This document shows, piece after piece, positions 52,510 through 61,021 of a stretch of DNA of 64,000 nucleotides. A program made the position numbers and the translations under genes. The notes beneath the pieces are model-generated. The model was not told the origin of the DNA, did no database searches, and worked only from the letters and a program-made list of their open reading frames with translations. Source of the DNA: Streptomyces sp. NRRL F-525 (GTDB lineage: Bacteria > Actinomycetota > Actinomycetes > Streptomycetales > Streptomycetaceae); the NCBI RefSeq assembly GCF_000716605.1, contig NZ_JNXE01000021.1, positions 1 to 64,000 of the forward strand, in the 5' to 3' direction. Positions within the stretch are counted from its first letter, which is position 1. Each line of letters begins with the position of its first letter.

Positions 52510-53506
52510 GTGCCGCTGGCCGTGCTTCCAGTACTGGCGTCGCCCGCTTCGGCATCGACCGAGGCGTCGCAAACGGGGGGGGCCGGAAAGTATCCTCACG
52601 CCGTTGTCGTCCCGAACGTCCTGGAGACCAGTCACGCCTCCAGAGAGACGGCGGCGCCGAACCACGCCTACTACACCGCCAAGTCCCGCTATGACATCGA
52701 TGCCTTCATCGATTTCTTCACCCCGGGGCAGATGGCCTACTTCGACTCGCCGGTCCACATCGGCGGCGTGTTCCCCACCCGTGACGTGTTCCGTGACCAG
52801 ATCATGGGTCCGACGCTGGAGGGGTGGTCGAAAACCGGCGGGAAGTCGTACCCGCTGCGCGTCATCGGTGACGCAACCAGCGCCGTCGTCCTCATCCGTA
52901 ACACCGCAGAGCTGTTCGGCAACGAAGTCCGCATCATCTCTTCCTTCACCTTTGAGCACGGCAAGATCGTCCGGGTGGTCGACTACTGGGACGGGCGACG
53001 CAACGACGAGGCTCTCAAGAACCGGCCTCCGAACACCGATAACCCCCGGACCCTCGGCACGGAGATCGTGAGGGTGAGCGCCGACCCGGCCATCAAGACG
53101 TTCGCTCGCCACCTTGGCTCGGCTCTGGCAGCCGGTGACGTCGACAGCGCCGAGGCACTGTTCTCGGACGACGCTCTCTTCGAGGACATGACCACGCGGA
53201 CGACCATCGTCGGACGACCGGCGATCGGCCGCTACCTGACCCGGGCGCTGCCCAAGCTCCCCTATGGTCCGGGTTCCGAATTGCCCCACGTCCTGGGCAG
53301 TAAGCAGGGGGGGTGGCTATGAATGGGTCACACACGACGAGCGCGTACCCAACGGGATCACCGCACTTCAGCTCGACCGGGCCGGCGACTACAAGCACCC
53401 CGACGTCCGGACGCCCAAGATCACCAAGGTGACCACTGTCTGGGACGCTTCGCTGCTTCCCGACTCCACGGTCCAGCCCCTGGCGGCACTGTCGATCGAG
53501 CCGTAG
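52510..53506 (+). pseudogene. Exported SnoaL/NTF2-like protein, frameshifted at a poly-G tract
   Basis: The gene encodes a secreted protein with a hydrophobic stretch (VPLAVLPVLASPASAS) and two NTF2-like repeats. The first carries AKSRYDIDAFIDFFTPG and the FTFEHGKIVRVVDYWDG hallmark; the second carries FARHLGSALAAGDVDSAEALF. At a run of seven G residues (53307-53313) the frame stops early, and the missing C-terminus (GGYEWVTHDERVPNGITALQ and beyond) continues in another frame to 53506. The signal peptide lacks a normal start, as the hydrophobic frame is open upstream without an ATG. A second run of eight G residues occurs near the signal peptide. A sequencing error or phase variation could explain the frame break. 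Confidence 0.65.
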
Positions 53507-53812
53507 ACAACCGACCGGTGATGGGACGGAACCCCGCACACCACCATCCGGACCCAGCTCTCCAGCCTGCCGACGTCTTGAGCGGCCGTCGGCAGGCTGG
53601 TCCACACGGGCGGCGAGGAGACAACACCGAACGGTGAGCCGACCCGGTGAAGGTCGTGCCGGTCATCGAGGAGACCGTCGCGGTCGCGTGACGCACACGC
53701 CGACGGAAGGATCATCCGTCACTTCCAGCCACCGCCCTCGGTCGGCTGTCAGCGGCCAGGGTTCGGAACTCTTGCCTTCCTGATCCCCGCGACCACTCGG
53801 GCCACCGGCACC
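53507..53812. other. Short intergenic gap, nothing recognised
   Basis: The gap separates the frameshifted SnoaL-like gene from the end of the leftward SRPBCC gene. No hairpin or coding sequence is clear. Confidence 0.4.
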
Positions 53813-54253
53813 TCACGCGCCCGGCCCGAGTCCGGTGCGGGCTTCCACCCGCTGCTTGAGGCCGGTGTTGAAGGCGGCGTACCCGTCCTTTTTGGGTGTT
53901 CTGAGGAAGGGCCGGATCAGGGTGACCAGGGCGCCGGAGAATTCCTCGTGGTTGGTCAGGCGGGTGGTGCCGTCGTGGTTGGGGGAAAGGACGAAGGAGT
54001 GCCGGCCGTGGAACAGCTGCTTGATGCCGAGCGTGCCGACCCACCGCAGTTCCTGGCCGGGCGTCGCGACGGTGACCGTGGGCCTGAAGGTCATGCCCGG
54101 CATGCGCATCGTGAGCCGGCTTCCCACTCGAGCGGTTCCTTCGGCTGCGGAGAAGGTGCTCCACTCACCGTAGGCGGCGAAGTCGGTGAGGACGTCCCAC
54201 ACCGCTTGCGGGGTGGCGTCGATGTCGATGACCGCGGTGAGGACCGGCTTCAT
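53813..54253 (-). CDS. SRPBCC-family (START-like) protein
   Basis: The start MKPVLTAVIDIDATPQAVWD gives 146 residues. It has the SRPBCC pattern: strand, then ATPQAVWDVLTDFAAYGEWS, beta strands with RLTMRMPG and RWVGTLGIKQLFHGRHSF, and the final long helix. The fold encloses a hydrophobic pocket for lipids or polyketide-like ligands. It follows the tetR and hydrolase genes in the same direction with a 114-bp gap, so it may belong to their operon. Confidence 0.85.
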   Translation of the reverse strand: MKPVLTAVIDIDATPQAVWDVLTDFAAYGEWSTFSAAEGTARVGSRLTMRMPGMTFRPTVTVATPGQELRWVGTLGIKQLFHGRHSFVLSPNHDGTTRLTNHEEFSGALVTLIRPFLRTPKKDGYAAFNTGLKQRVEARTGLGPGA

Positions 54254-54367
54254 GGTGGTTTCCACTTCTGGCTGGTGCGGGAGGACAGGGGCGGGGGCTC
54301 GGCGAGCGGGTGGTCCACCGGTGGCCGGTGGGGCCGGGGAACGGCGTGGGGCGTGGTCCACGGCGGG

Positions 54368-54988
54368 TCAGAGCGTCACGCCCGGCGCGGCCCTGAGGGA
54401 GGGGGCGCTGTGGGTGCTGGTGGCCGTGGTCTCCTGCAGGCCGTGGTCGATGAAGTCGATCATCCAGGTGAAGCTGTCGTCGATGTCGGTGGCGAACTGG
54501 AACCCACCGGCTGCTTCCAGGGATGCGTATCCGTGCAGGACGGTGCGCAGCATCCGCAGCGCGTGGATCTGCTGGTCGGGGTCGATCCGGTAGCCGTGCA
54601 GCATGGCCGCCCAGGAGTCGACCACCCGGTTGAGGGCGTCGATGAGGGGGTCGTCGGGTCCGGTCGGGCGGGCGGCGTTGGCTGCGGCGTACCGGCCGTG
54701 GTGGTCCTTGACGAACGTCCGCATCGCCTGCGCGCCGCGGGCCAGGGCTTCGGTGCCGGACCGCCCCTGGATGGCGTCGCGGATGGCGTCGGCGCACTGG
54801 TTCATGGCCAGGATGGCGATCCGGTGGGCGAGGTCGGTCTGGCCGGTGACGTGCTTGTACAGCGAGGGGGTCTTGACCCCGAGCCGTTCGGCGACCAGGC
54901 CCATGCCAAGCTGGTCGAACCCGACCTCGTCGACCAGGGCGGCGGCGGCTTCGGTGACCGCCGCGGCGGTGAGTCCGGCCCTAGGCAC
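54368..54988 (-). CDS. TetR family regulator
   Basis: The GTG-started protein has 206 residues and overlaps the upstream hydrolase stop by 8 bp. The HTH reads MGLVAERLGVKTPSLYKHVTGQTDLAHRI, the KTPSLYKHV form of the TetR_C_13/WHG-like subgroup. The C-terminal domain includes LRTVLHGYASLEAAGGF. The dyad upstream of the hydrolase start is the likely operator, giving autoregulation from an operon in which the regulator is the second gene. Confidence 0.9.
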   Translation of the reverse strand: MPRAGLTAAAVTEAAAALVDEVGFDQLGMGLVAERLGVKTPSLYKHVTGQTDLAHRIAILAMNQCADAIRDAIQGRSGTEALARGAQAMRTFVKDHHGRYAAANAARPTGPDDPLIDALNRVVDSWAAMLHGYRIDPDQQIHALRMLRTVLHGYASLEAAGGFQFATDIDDSFTWMIDFIDHGLQETTATSTHSAPSLRAAPGVTL

Positions 54989-55817
54989 GGCCGGCCGCCT
55001 TGGCCAGGAACGGCAGGGCCAGCGCGAGGACCTGGTCGGGGGTCTGGGCGTGCGGGTAGTGACCGGCGCCGTCGATCACCGCGAGCTCGCCGAGGCCGGC
55101 GGGCAGGTCGGCGATGATCTTCGCCCCTTCGGCGCGGGGGTCGGCCCAGTCGGGGTCCAGGCTGCCTTCGACGATCAGGACCGGGCAGGTGACGTGGGCG
55201 AGTTGGGTGCCGGCGTCGGTGGGCTTGGACTTGCACATGTCCTGCAGGGCCTTCATCCGGCCGGGCTCACTCAGCGTGGCCTCTATGCGGGCCAGTTCGC
55301 TGTTCCAGTCGGCGGGCTTGGCCGGGTAGGCCACGTCGAGGTACTTCTTCCAGTCCGCCAGGCGTCCCCGGACGATGACCAGCGCCATCCGCATGTACCC
55401 GGTCCGGAAGCGCCTGACCCGGATCAGCCCGCCCAGATCGACCGGCTGCGCACGGGTGAACGGAGCCAGCTCGATCACTCCGCTGATCACGTCGGGCGCG
55501 CTGGCGGCCGCGATGGTCGCGGCGCCGCCGCTGATCGACTGCCCGATGATCACGGCCGGCCCGCCGAGGTGACGCACGACGGCGACCAGATCTCCGGCGA
55601 TGTCGGTGCGGCTGTAACCGTCCCAGCCGAGGCTGGACTCACCGCACCCTCGGATGTCGACGTTCGCGACCCGGTAACCGGCGGCTACCAGGCCGGGAAC
55701 GAGGAAGCGGTAGGAATGCCGGCTGTCGCCGATACCGTGCGCCAGCACGACGAGGGGGCCTTCCCCGGTCACGTCGAAGGCGATGGTGTTCTTGCCGATT
55801 CTCAGGTGCTCGGTCAT
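54981..55817 (-). CDS. Alpha/beta hydrolase
   Basis: The 278-residue protein starts MTEHLRIGKNTIAFDVTGEG. It has the oxyanion strand LVVLAHGIGDSRHSY, nucleophile Ser in GQSISGGAA, acid in VEGSLDPDW and catalytic His in DGAGHYPHAQ. Small hydrolases of this type act as haloperoxidase-like or ester hydrolases. The TetR gene overlaps its end, so the regulator and enzyme are coupled. The substrate is likely also the ligand of the regulator. Confidence 0.88.
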   Translation of the reverse strand: MTEHLRIGKNTIAFDVTGEGPLVVLAHGIGDSRHSYRFLVPGLVAAGYRVANVDIRGCGESSLGWDGYSRTDIAGDLVAVVRHLGGPAVIIGQSISGGAATIAAASAPDVISGVIELAPFTRAQPVDLGGLIRVRRFRTGYMRMALVIVRGRLADWKKYLDVAYPAKPADWNSELARIEATLSEPGRMKALQDMCKSKPTDAGTQLAHVTCPVLIVEGSLDPDWADPRAEGAKIIADLPAGLGELAVIDGAGHYPHAQTPDQVLALALPFLAKAAGRA

Positions 55818-55833
55818 GCCGTCCTCCATCAAA

Positions 55834-55872
55834 ATGGCTAACGTGATTAGCCATAGACTAGTCACGTTAGCC
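55834..55872. promoter_or_regulatory. Nested dyad operator of the hydrolase/tetR operon
   Basis: TGGCTAA and TTAGCCA form a perfect 7-bp inverted repeat around CGTGA. A second, 11-bp inverted repeat overlaps it: GGCTAACGTGA at 55836-55846 and TCACGTTAGCC at 55862-55872. It lies 17-55 bp before the hydrolase start, where it would block RNA polymerase. Confidence 0.85.
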
Positions 55873-55925
55873 GTGAGGGTCAACGCCACACCCAGCCGCA
55901 CTCGATCGGGGGTCGAGCTCGGAAC

Positions 55926-56141
55926 AATGGGCTGCCGCACGGCGTAGGGCTGTTTTTCCGCGAGAACTACTGGGACCCTCATCACCGCTACGTTCCAGGT
56001 CGCGGCCGCGAACTGCTGTGGTGGTACATCGAGGAGGTCCAGGGTCCGTTCCCGGACGATGCGCTGGATCCGCACGCTCCGCTGTTTCCTTCCGAGCGGC
56101 TGCCGGCCGCGCTGGGTGCCGAGGTAGCGGGCCCTCCGTGA
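55926..56141 (+). pseudogene. Tyrosine-recombinase (integrase) core fragment
   Basis: An open frame without a start encodes a segment with FFRENYWDPHHRYVPGRGRE, LLWWYIEEVQGPFPDDA and APLFPSERLP. It resembles the catalytic-domain region of phage/transposon-type site-specific recombinases in Streptomyces, which have a WF(V/I)EDVWGxF...PLFPSER pattern. The Arg/His/Tyr catalytic residues are not visible. It overlaps the reverse strand of the PLP-enzyme scrap, so the region is a rearrangement scar. Confidence 0.5.
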
Positions 56142-56298
56142 ACACGAACGCCTCGCGCTCCCGCGGACCCGACCCGCGCGCGCCCTTGCCCTTGACGAGG
56201 AAGCGGCCCCACTGGCCGTTGTTCCAGTGCAGGTCACCCTTGTCGGTCGTCGTGAATGCCGGGTCGGTCGATCTGCGGATCGTACGGTCGGCGGTCAC

Positions 56299-56538
56299 CT
56301 GGAGCCCGAGCTGGTTCGCGCCGGACTCGCGTGTGTAGACGAGCAGGTCGGGATTGTTCGGGTCGAGCGTGAACGGGTCATCCGGCAGGGTGTAGGAGTT
56401 CGCCATGATGATCGGTGTACGGATCGCGCCCGTGCCGGCGTCAGCCTGATTCCCGCAGTGCACCGCCTGGGTCTGGAGGTCGAGCGTCGCCGGATCGTGC
56501 TTGTCGGGCCGGGAGGGCGGAATGCTTGGGTTAGGCAT
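56299..56538 (-). pseudogene. N-terminal scrap of a Cys/Met-metabolism PLP enzyme
   Basis: The leftward start MPNPSIPPSRPDKHDPATLD leads into TQAVHCGNQADAGTGAIRTP, IIMANSYTLPDDP and VYTRESGANQLGLQ. This is the conserved N-terminus of O-acetylhomoserine sulfhydrylase/cystathionine gamma-synthase-type enzymes. The lysine-bearing core is absent, and the downstream frame becomes unrelated. It ends next to the integrase fragment, so insertion or recombination may have cut it. Confidence 0.7.
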
Positions 56539-56742
56539 GGGACTCCCTGGAATCACTGTGGGCGATCTGCGCCCCGGCAGTTGGGTGGAGCGGCCCGGCT
56601 GTCGCCGTTCGACGGGCCCCGCGACAAGCTCCAGCCCGCCCAGGCGAACGGGCTCGGGGAGCGCTGCCTGGTCCCCGCGGCTGGCCGTGGTGGATCGCTC
56701 GCACGCGGTGGATCGTCTCGACCAGGCGAAGGGACGGTGATC

Positions 56743-57450
56743 TCAGGTCGTGGCCTGGGGCTGTTCCGGGCTGAGGTAGTGCACGGCGGTCTGTGCCGTG
56801 TGCGCGGCGAGCAGGCCTTGCAGTTCCTCCGCCGCGACCTTGAGGAGGTCGCCGTCACGGGTGGCGTGCAGGGTTTCGAGGACGAAGGCGACGTGCGTGG
56901 AGTCCTCGGTGACTCGGGTGCGGTGAGCGTCACGGTGGTTCCAGTGGCGGGTCAGGACGCCGGTGGTGTCCGCGTAGATGATTTCGCGGGGTTCGGGGTT
57001 CTCGACGGTGTCGGGTTCGCCGAGCGGGGTGAACTCTTCGCTGCCGTCCGCGTACCGGATGTCGACGTCGCCGGTGACGTGGTCCAGGTCGAAGGCGCCG
57101 GAGGGAAGGCCGTGCCGGACGGAGACGGAGTTGTAGGAGTCGACAGCCGGGTTGATGCGCGGCAGCGTTCCCTTCTTGGCGAGACGGCGGCCGAGTGCGT
57201 CGACGCTGGGGCGGATGCGGCGGGGGTTGGTGCCGAAGGAGCGGTAGGCGGTGTGCCAGGCCTCGATACGGGGGTCGGTCTCGTCGGCGGGGTGCCAGGT
57301 GCCGTCGGCCAACTGCTGCTCCAGCTCTTCCAGGGCGGCGGCTGTGTCGGGCCAGGGTTCGTGGCCGCGCAGGCCGGTGGCGGTGACCAGGGCGATGAGA
57401 GTGTCGGGGAAGGACACTGCGACGTCGGGAGCGATGCGGAAGGCGGGCAT
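56743..57450 (-). CDS. B3/B4 tRNA-binding (aminoacyl-tRNA editing-like) domain protein
   Basis: The 235-residue protein starts MPAFRIAPDVAVSFPDTLIA. It has a B3/B4 domain (about residues 40-190, with FGTNPRRIRPSVDALGRRL, LPRINPAVDSYNSVSVRHGL and HVTGDVDIRYADGSEEF). This fold occurs in the editing region of phenylalanyl-tRNA synthetase beta subunits, and stand-alone forms may deacylate mischarged tRNA. The C-terminus includes TRHWNHRDAHRTRV and a final helix. It is the last gene in an operon with a PaiB-like gene and a transporter, a linkage that suggests amino acid- or amine-related stress. Confidence 0.88.
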   Translation of the reverse strand: MPAFRIAPDVAVSFPDTLIALVTATGLRGHEPWPDTAAALEELEQQLADGTWHPADETDPRIEAWHTAYRSFGTNPRRIRPSVDALGRRLAKKGTLPRINPAVDSYNSVSVRHGLPSGAFDLDHVTGDVDIRYADGSEEFTPLGEPDTVENPEPREIIYADTTGVLTRHWNHRDAHRTRVTEDSTHVAFVLETLHATRDGDLLKVAAEELQGLLAAHTAQTAVHYLSPEQPQATT

Positions 57451-57499
57451 GGGCGGGTTTCCGTTTCCTGCGTGCGTACGGGGATGGTGGGTACGGATG

Positions 57500-58147
57500 T
57501 CAGGGTTTCCATGGGCCGACGCGGTCCAGGCGGCGGAGCTGCTGGCGCGCGGTGGGCACGTCCAGGCCCTGGCCGCGTTCAGTGAGGCGATGGGCGACGG
57601 CGGTGCGGTACTCGACGGTCTTGTGGTCGTCGTACTTGAACTTGGCCAGGACATCGGTGACCTCCAGGCGCAGGCCGCGGATGCCGGGCAGCATTCGGCC
57701 GTAGGGCGGCTGGTCGACGGCCACGGGGCCATGATCACCGTCGGGCTGGAAGTGGGCGAGCTGGCGGCGCAGCAGCTCTGCCTTGGCCTCGGGGTCGTCG
57801 ACGACCTGGGCACGGCAGGCGAACTGGACGGCTGTGTAGTAGCTGGTGGGGACTCCGTCGGCAGGGGGAGCACCGGGCTTGGCACGCCAGGGACCGGGGA
57901 TGAAGGCGTAGTCACCGAAGACGGTGAAGAGGACGTTCGGGTCCTGCTCGATCGCCTTCCAGACCGGGTTGGGCCGGGCGAGGTGGATCAGGAGATGGTT
58001 CCCGTCGCTGGTGAAGTGGGTGGGCACGGCGACGGGCGGGTGGCCGGGCAGGTCGTTGACGTTGAGCTGTCCGAAGTCGTGGCCTTCTCCGAGCCAGGTC
58101 TGCCATTCGGCTTCGTCGAGGTTGGCGTCCCAGGGCTGGATGAACAT
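57500..58147 (-). CDS. FMN-binding negative regulator, PaiB family
   Basis: The 215-residue protein starts MFIQPWDANLDEAEWQTWLG. PaiB-like features are HPPVAVPTHFTSD, the LIHLARPNPVWKAI strand and helix, VFGDYAFIPGPWRAKPGA, YYTAVQFACRAQV and KLSQNR-region equivalents near the C-terminus (DVPTARQQLRRL). PaiB in Bacillus represses sporulation and degradative enzymes together with PaiA, a polyamine acetyltransferase; many homologues simply bind FMN. The start has GGAG upstream and 46 bp separate it from the EamA gene. Confidence 0.9.
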   Translation of the reverse strand: MFIQPWDANLDEAEWQTWLGEGHDFGQLNVNDLPGHPPVAVPTHFTSDGNHLLIHLARPNPVWKAIEQDPNVLFTVFGDYAFIPGPWRAKPGAPPADGVPTSYYTAVQFACRAQVVDDPEAKAELLRRQLAHFQPDGDHGPVAVDQPPYGRMLPGIRGLRLEVTDVLAKFKYDDHKTVEYRTAVAHRLTERGQGLDVPTARQQLRRLDRVGPWKP

Positions 58148-58193
58148 GCTGGTCTCCTTGCATCGTCGGCTGCGGGGTGGCCTTCAGGGGCAC

Positions 58194-59030
58194 TCAGGTC
58201 AGGGCGAGGAGGCCGACGGCGACGGCGGCGGTGCCCAGGCCGACGATCTGTCCGCGGTGGATGCGTTCGGCGAGCACGGTGCGGGCGAGCAGAACGGTGC
58301 CGGCCGGGTAGAGGGCGACGATCACGGCTACGACGGCGAGGTCCCCGCTGCGGGAGGCGAGCAGGAACAGCAGGTTCGCCACGGAGTCCAGGATGCCCGC
58401 GGCTGCGGACATCGCGTACGCGGGCCGCTTCGAGCCCAGCCTCCGGTACATCGCCCCGGCTGCGGCCAGGGTGATGGCCGAGGAGATCGCCCTTCCCGTG
58501 ATCAGCGGCGCCACGCCGCTGTCGGAGGGCGCCTGGTGCAGGAAGATCAGTTGGAGGGCGATGGCGGCGCCCGCGCCGAAGGCCAACAGCAGCGCCGTAC
58601 GGGAAGGGCGCGTCGACCCGCCGCCGTGTCCGGCGCTGACCAGTACGACCGCCACCAGTGCGAGCGGCAGACCGACCAGTCCGGCGACGGCCAGGTGCTC
58701 ACCCTGCAACAGGCCCACCCCGACCGGCAGCATGGCGGACACCAGTGCGGTCACGGGCGACAGCACGTTCATGGGACCGATCGCCAGCGTCCGGTAGAGC
58801 AGGACGAACGCGGCGGCGGAGGCGACGCCGGACGCGGCACCCCAGCCAAGGGCGCCGGTGCTGAACGAGGCGCCGAGCACCGGCCACAGCAACAGCTCAA
58901 CCATGAACGAGGCCGGGGCGGCGATCATCACGGTACGCAGCACATGAGCTTTGCGGGCGCCGAGGCCGCCGAGGAAGTCGGCGCATCCGTAGGCGAGTGA
59001 GCTGCCCAGGGCCAGCAGCAGAACGATCAC
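58194..59030 (-). CDS. EamA (DMT) family transporter
   Basis: The GTG-started 278-residue protein has ten hydrophobic segments in two EamA repeats. The first repeat has YGCADFLGGLGARKA; the second ends ERIHRGQIVGLGTAAVAVG. Relatives export amino acids, polyamines or other metabolites (RhaT/YdcZ-like). It is the first gene of the leftward operon with the PaiB and B3/B4 genes and is divergent from the XRE-cupin regulator. Confidence 0.88.
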   Translation of the reverse strand: MIVLLLALGSSLAYGCADFLGGLGARKAHVLRTVMIAAPASFMVELLLWPVLGASFSTGALGWGAASGVASAAAFVLLYRTLAIGPMNVLSPVTALVSAMLPVGVGLLQGEHLAVAGLVGLPLALVAVVLVSAGHGGGSTRPSRTALLLAFGAGAAIALQLIFLHQAPSDSGVAPLITGRAISSAITLAAAGAMYRRLGSKRPAYAMSAAAGILDSVANLLFLLASRSGDLAVVAVIVALYPAGTVLLARTVLAERIHRGQIVGLGTAAVAVGLLALT

Positions 59031-59145
59031 GGTTCATCCCTTACTATCATTAGAACGACTACACCGTACAACGTAACGACCGGCCCGTGTCAACCAAACG
59101 ACCGCGCGGTGCATTGTGATGAACGGTGGCGAGGATGGAGATCAG

Positions 59146-59727
59146 ATGGCCGAGACAGCCGCAGCCCTGCGGACCATCGCGCACAACGTCCGGGCGGCCC
59201 GCACCCGTGCGGGCCTGACGCTGGAGGAACTCAGCCGACGCTCCCAAGTCAGCAAAGGCGCCCTGGTGGCGCTGGAGAAGGCCCAGGGCAACCCCAACCT
59301 GGCCACCCTTGTCCGGCTGGCCGACACCCTCGGCATCTCGGTGTCCGCCCTGATGCAGGGACCTCCCGAAGGCCGCGTCCGCATCGTGGCCGCAGACACC
59401 GTGGTGCCCCTGTGGACCGGAGAACTGGGCAGCGAGGCCCGGCTCATGCTGACGACCTCAGGTCCGGCTCCTGTCGAGGTGTGGCGGTGGCGACTGGAAC
59501 CGGACGAGGAATACCCCAGTCATCCCCACCAGGCCGGAGTCGTGGAAACCGTCAGCGTCACCTCCGGTCGGATGACCCTGATCGTCGACGGCGCTGAACA
59601 CGTCGTGGAAGCAGGGCAAACAGCCACTTTCGACGGTGACACCGCGCACATCTACCGCGGCTCCGGCACTGAGACCTGCAACCTGATCATGACGGTTCAG
59701 CTGCCGCCCGGCCCCGCCTCGACCTGA
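59146..59727 (+). CDS. XRE-family regulator with C-terminal cupin domain
   Basis: The start was set at the ATG with GGAG 5-6 nt upstream, giving 193 residues. The HTH_3 domain (residues 10-65) reads LTLEELSRRSQVSKGALVALEKAQGNPNLATLVRLAD. The cupin domain (about residues 105-185) has the metal-type motif PSHPHQAGVVETVSVTSGRM. Members of this family (PuuR-like) sense small metabolites such as polyamines. Divergent placement with the EamA operon suggests it controls that operon. Confidence 0.92.
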   Translation: MAETAAALRTIAHNVRAARTRAGLTLEELSRRSQVSKGALVALEKAQGNPNLATLVRLADTLGISVSALMQGPPEGRVRIVAADTVVPLWTGELGSEARLMLTTSGPAPVEVWRWRLEPDEEYPSHPHQAGVVETVSVTSGRMTLIVDGAEHVVEAGQTATFDGDTAHIYRGSGTETCNLIMTVQLPPGPAST

Positions 59728-59859
59728 CCCGCGAGGCACAGGAGATTCAGTGAGTGACAGTCCGGGATCTTGGAGTGTCTCGGTGGGCCGGCATGATCAG
59801 TAGGCATGCTCGGGGCTGTTTCGACGATCGATGCAGTTGTTGAGATGTCAGTTGTCGCT

Positions 59860-60142
59860 CCGTCCCCGGTCAGGTGAGCAGGCGAGCAACCCGGCTTGTA
59901 CGACGGCGATGTGGGTGCGAGACCAGCTGGACAGGTTGTGGTGCGACGAGGACTTCCCCAGCCGGGTCCGCGCACGGATCGAGAACGGCTTGCAACTGCT
60001 TCTCGTCTCCGGTCGCATCACTTGGGTCCGACGCGAGCAGGAGGTCACCCAGGCGGAGTCAACGCTGCCCCGTCACCTGCGAAGCCGGTCGGTGAAGGCA
60101 CCCAGCCCCCGGACACCCGGAGCGCATCTCAAGTCGGCCTGA
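59860..60142 (+). pseudogene. Possible transposase N-terminal fragment (IS1182-like)
   Basis: One frame contains AMWVRDQLDRLWCDEDFPSR, similar to the start (M-(Y/W)-VRDRLDGLWCDEDFADW) of a Streptomyces transposase group of the IS1182/IS4 type. The expected YPxDGRPGxSPAQLATV block does not follow; the frame continues with unrelated sequence. This is a short match and may be coincidence. Confidence 0.4.
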
Positions 60143-60154
60143 TGAGTTGGTCGT

Positions 60155-61021
60155 TCACACGGTGAGTTCCTTGGTGATCCGGTCGAGCATGAAGGCCGAC
60201 GACTCGCGGGCGCGTTCTTCCCAGGCGAAGACGCAGGCGGTGGCCACGCCGTCGAAGCCGAGTTCGCGGAGGGTGCCGAAGAAGGCGTTCCAGTCGACCT
60301 CGCCCTGGTCGATGTCGAGGTGCTGGTGGATACGGGCGGTGGTGCCCGGCGGGTTGAGGATGTACCGCAGGCCGCTGGACCCCTTGTGGTTGAAGGAGTC
60401 GGCGATGTGCACGTGCTGGAGCTTGTCGCCGGCGTAGCGCATCATCGCGGCGATGTCCGCCGTCGGGTCGGAGCCCGAGAGGTGGAAGGAGTGTGGGGCG
60501 CAGTAGAGGTAGTTCACCCAGGGCTTGTTGATGGCGCGGACGAGGTCGACGGCGGGGGCGTTCTCCTCGCAGAAGTCGTCCGGGTGGGCCTCCAGGTTGA
60601 GGGCGATGCCCTCCCGCTCGAAGACCGGGAGCAGTTCCTCCAGCGAGCGCCAGAAGGCGGCCTCGCTCTCGGCGGCGCGCTCGGGGCGGCCGTTGAACTC
60701 CGAGTTCATCAGCGGACATTCGAGCTCGGCGGTGATCTCGATCATCCGCTTCCAGTAGCGGACGGCGGTCTGTCGCTCGGTCTCGCCGGGGGAGGACCAC
60801 TTGTACAGCGGGAGCACGGAGGACAGTTTCACCTCGTGTGTGCGCAGGGAGTTCTTCAGCTCGGCCACGCGGTCGTCGTCGGCGCGCGGGTGGAGGAAGA
60901 ACGGCATGAAGTCGTCGCGGGGCGACAACTCGATGTATTTGTAGCCGAGTTCGGCGACGGTGCGCACCATGTCGTCGATGGGCAGGGCGCGGAACATGTA
61001 AGGGTCGAGGGCGATCTTCAC
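60155..61021 (-). CDS. iolH: Sugar isomerase/epimerase TIM barrel, IolH-like
   Basis: The 288-residue protein starts [20 protein letters not shown]. It has the IolH-type opening, [70 protein letters not shown] and the C-terminal [20 protein letters not shown] and [18 protein letters not shown]. In Corynebacterium, relatives are encoded in inositol-utilisation clusters. It overlaps the upstream oxidoreductase by ATGA. The exact reaction is not established. Confidence 0.85.
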   Translation of the reverse strand: MKIALDPYMFRALPIDDMVRTVAELGYKYIELSPRDDFMPFFLHPRADDDRVAELKNSLRTHEVKLSSVLPLYKWSSPGETERQTAVRYWKRMIEITAELECPLMNSEFNGRPERAAESEAAFWRSLEELLPVFEREGIALNLEAHPDDFCEENAPAVDLVRAINKPWVNYLYCAPHSFHLSGSDPTADIAAMMRYAGDKLQHVHIADSFNHKGSSGLRYILNPPGTTARIHQHLDIDQGEVDWNAFFGTLRELGFDGVATACVFAWEERARESSAFMLDRITKELTV

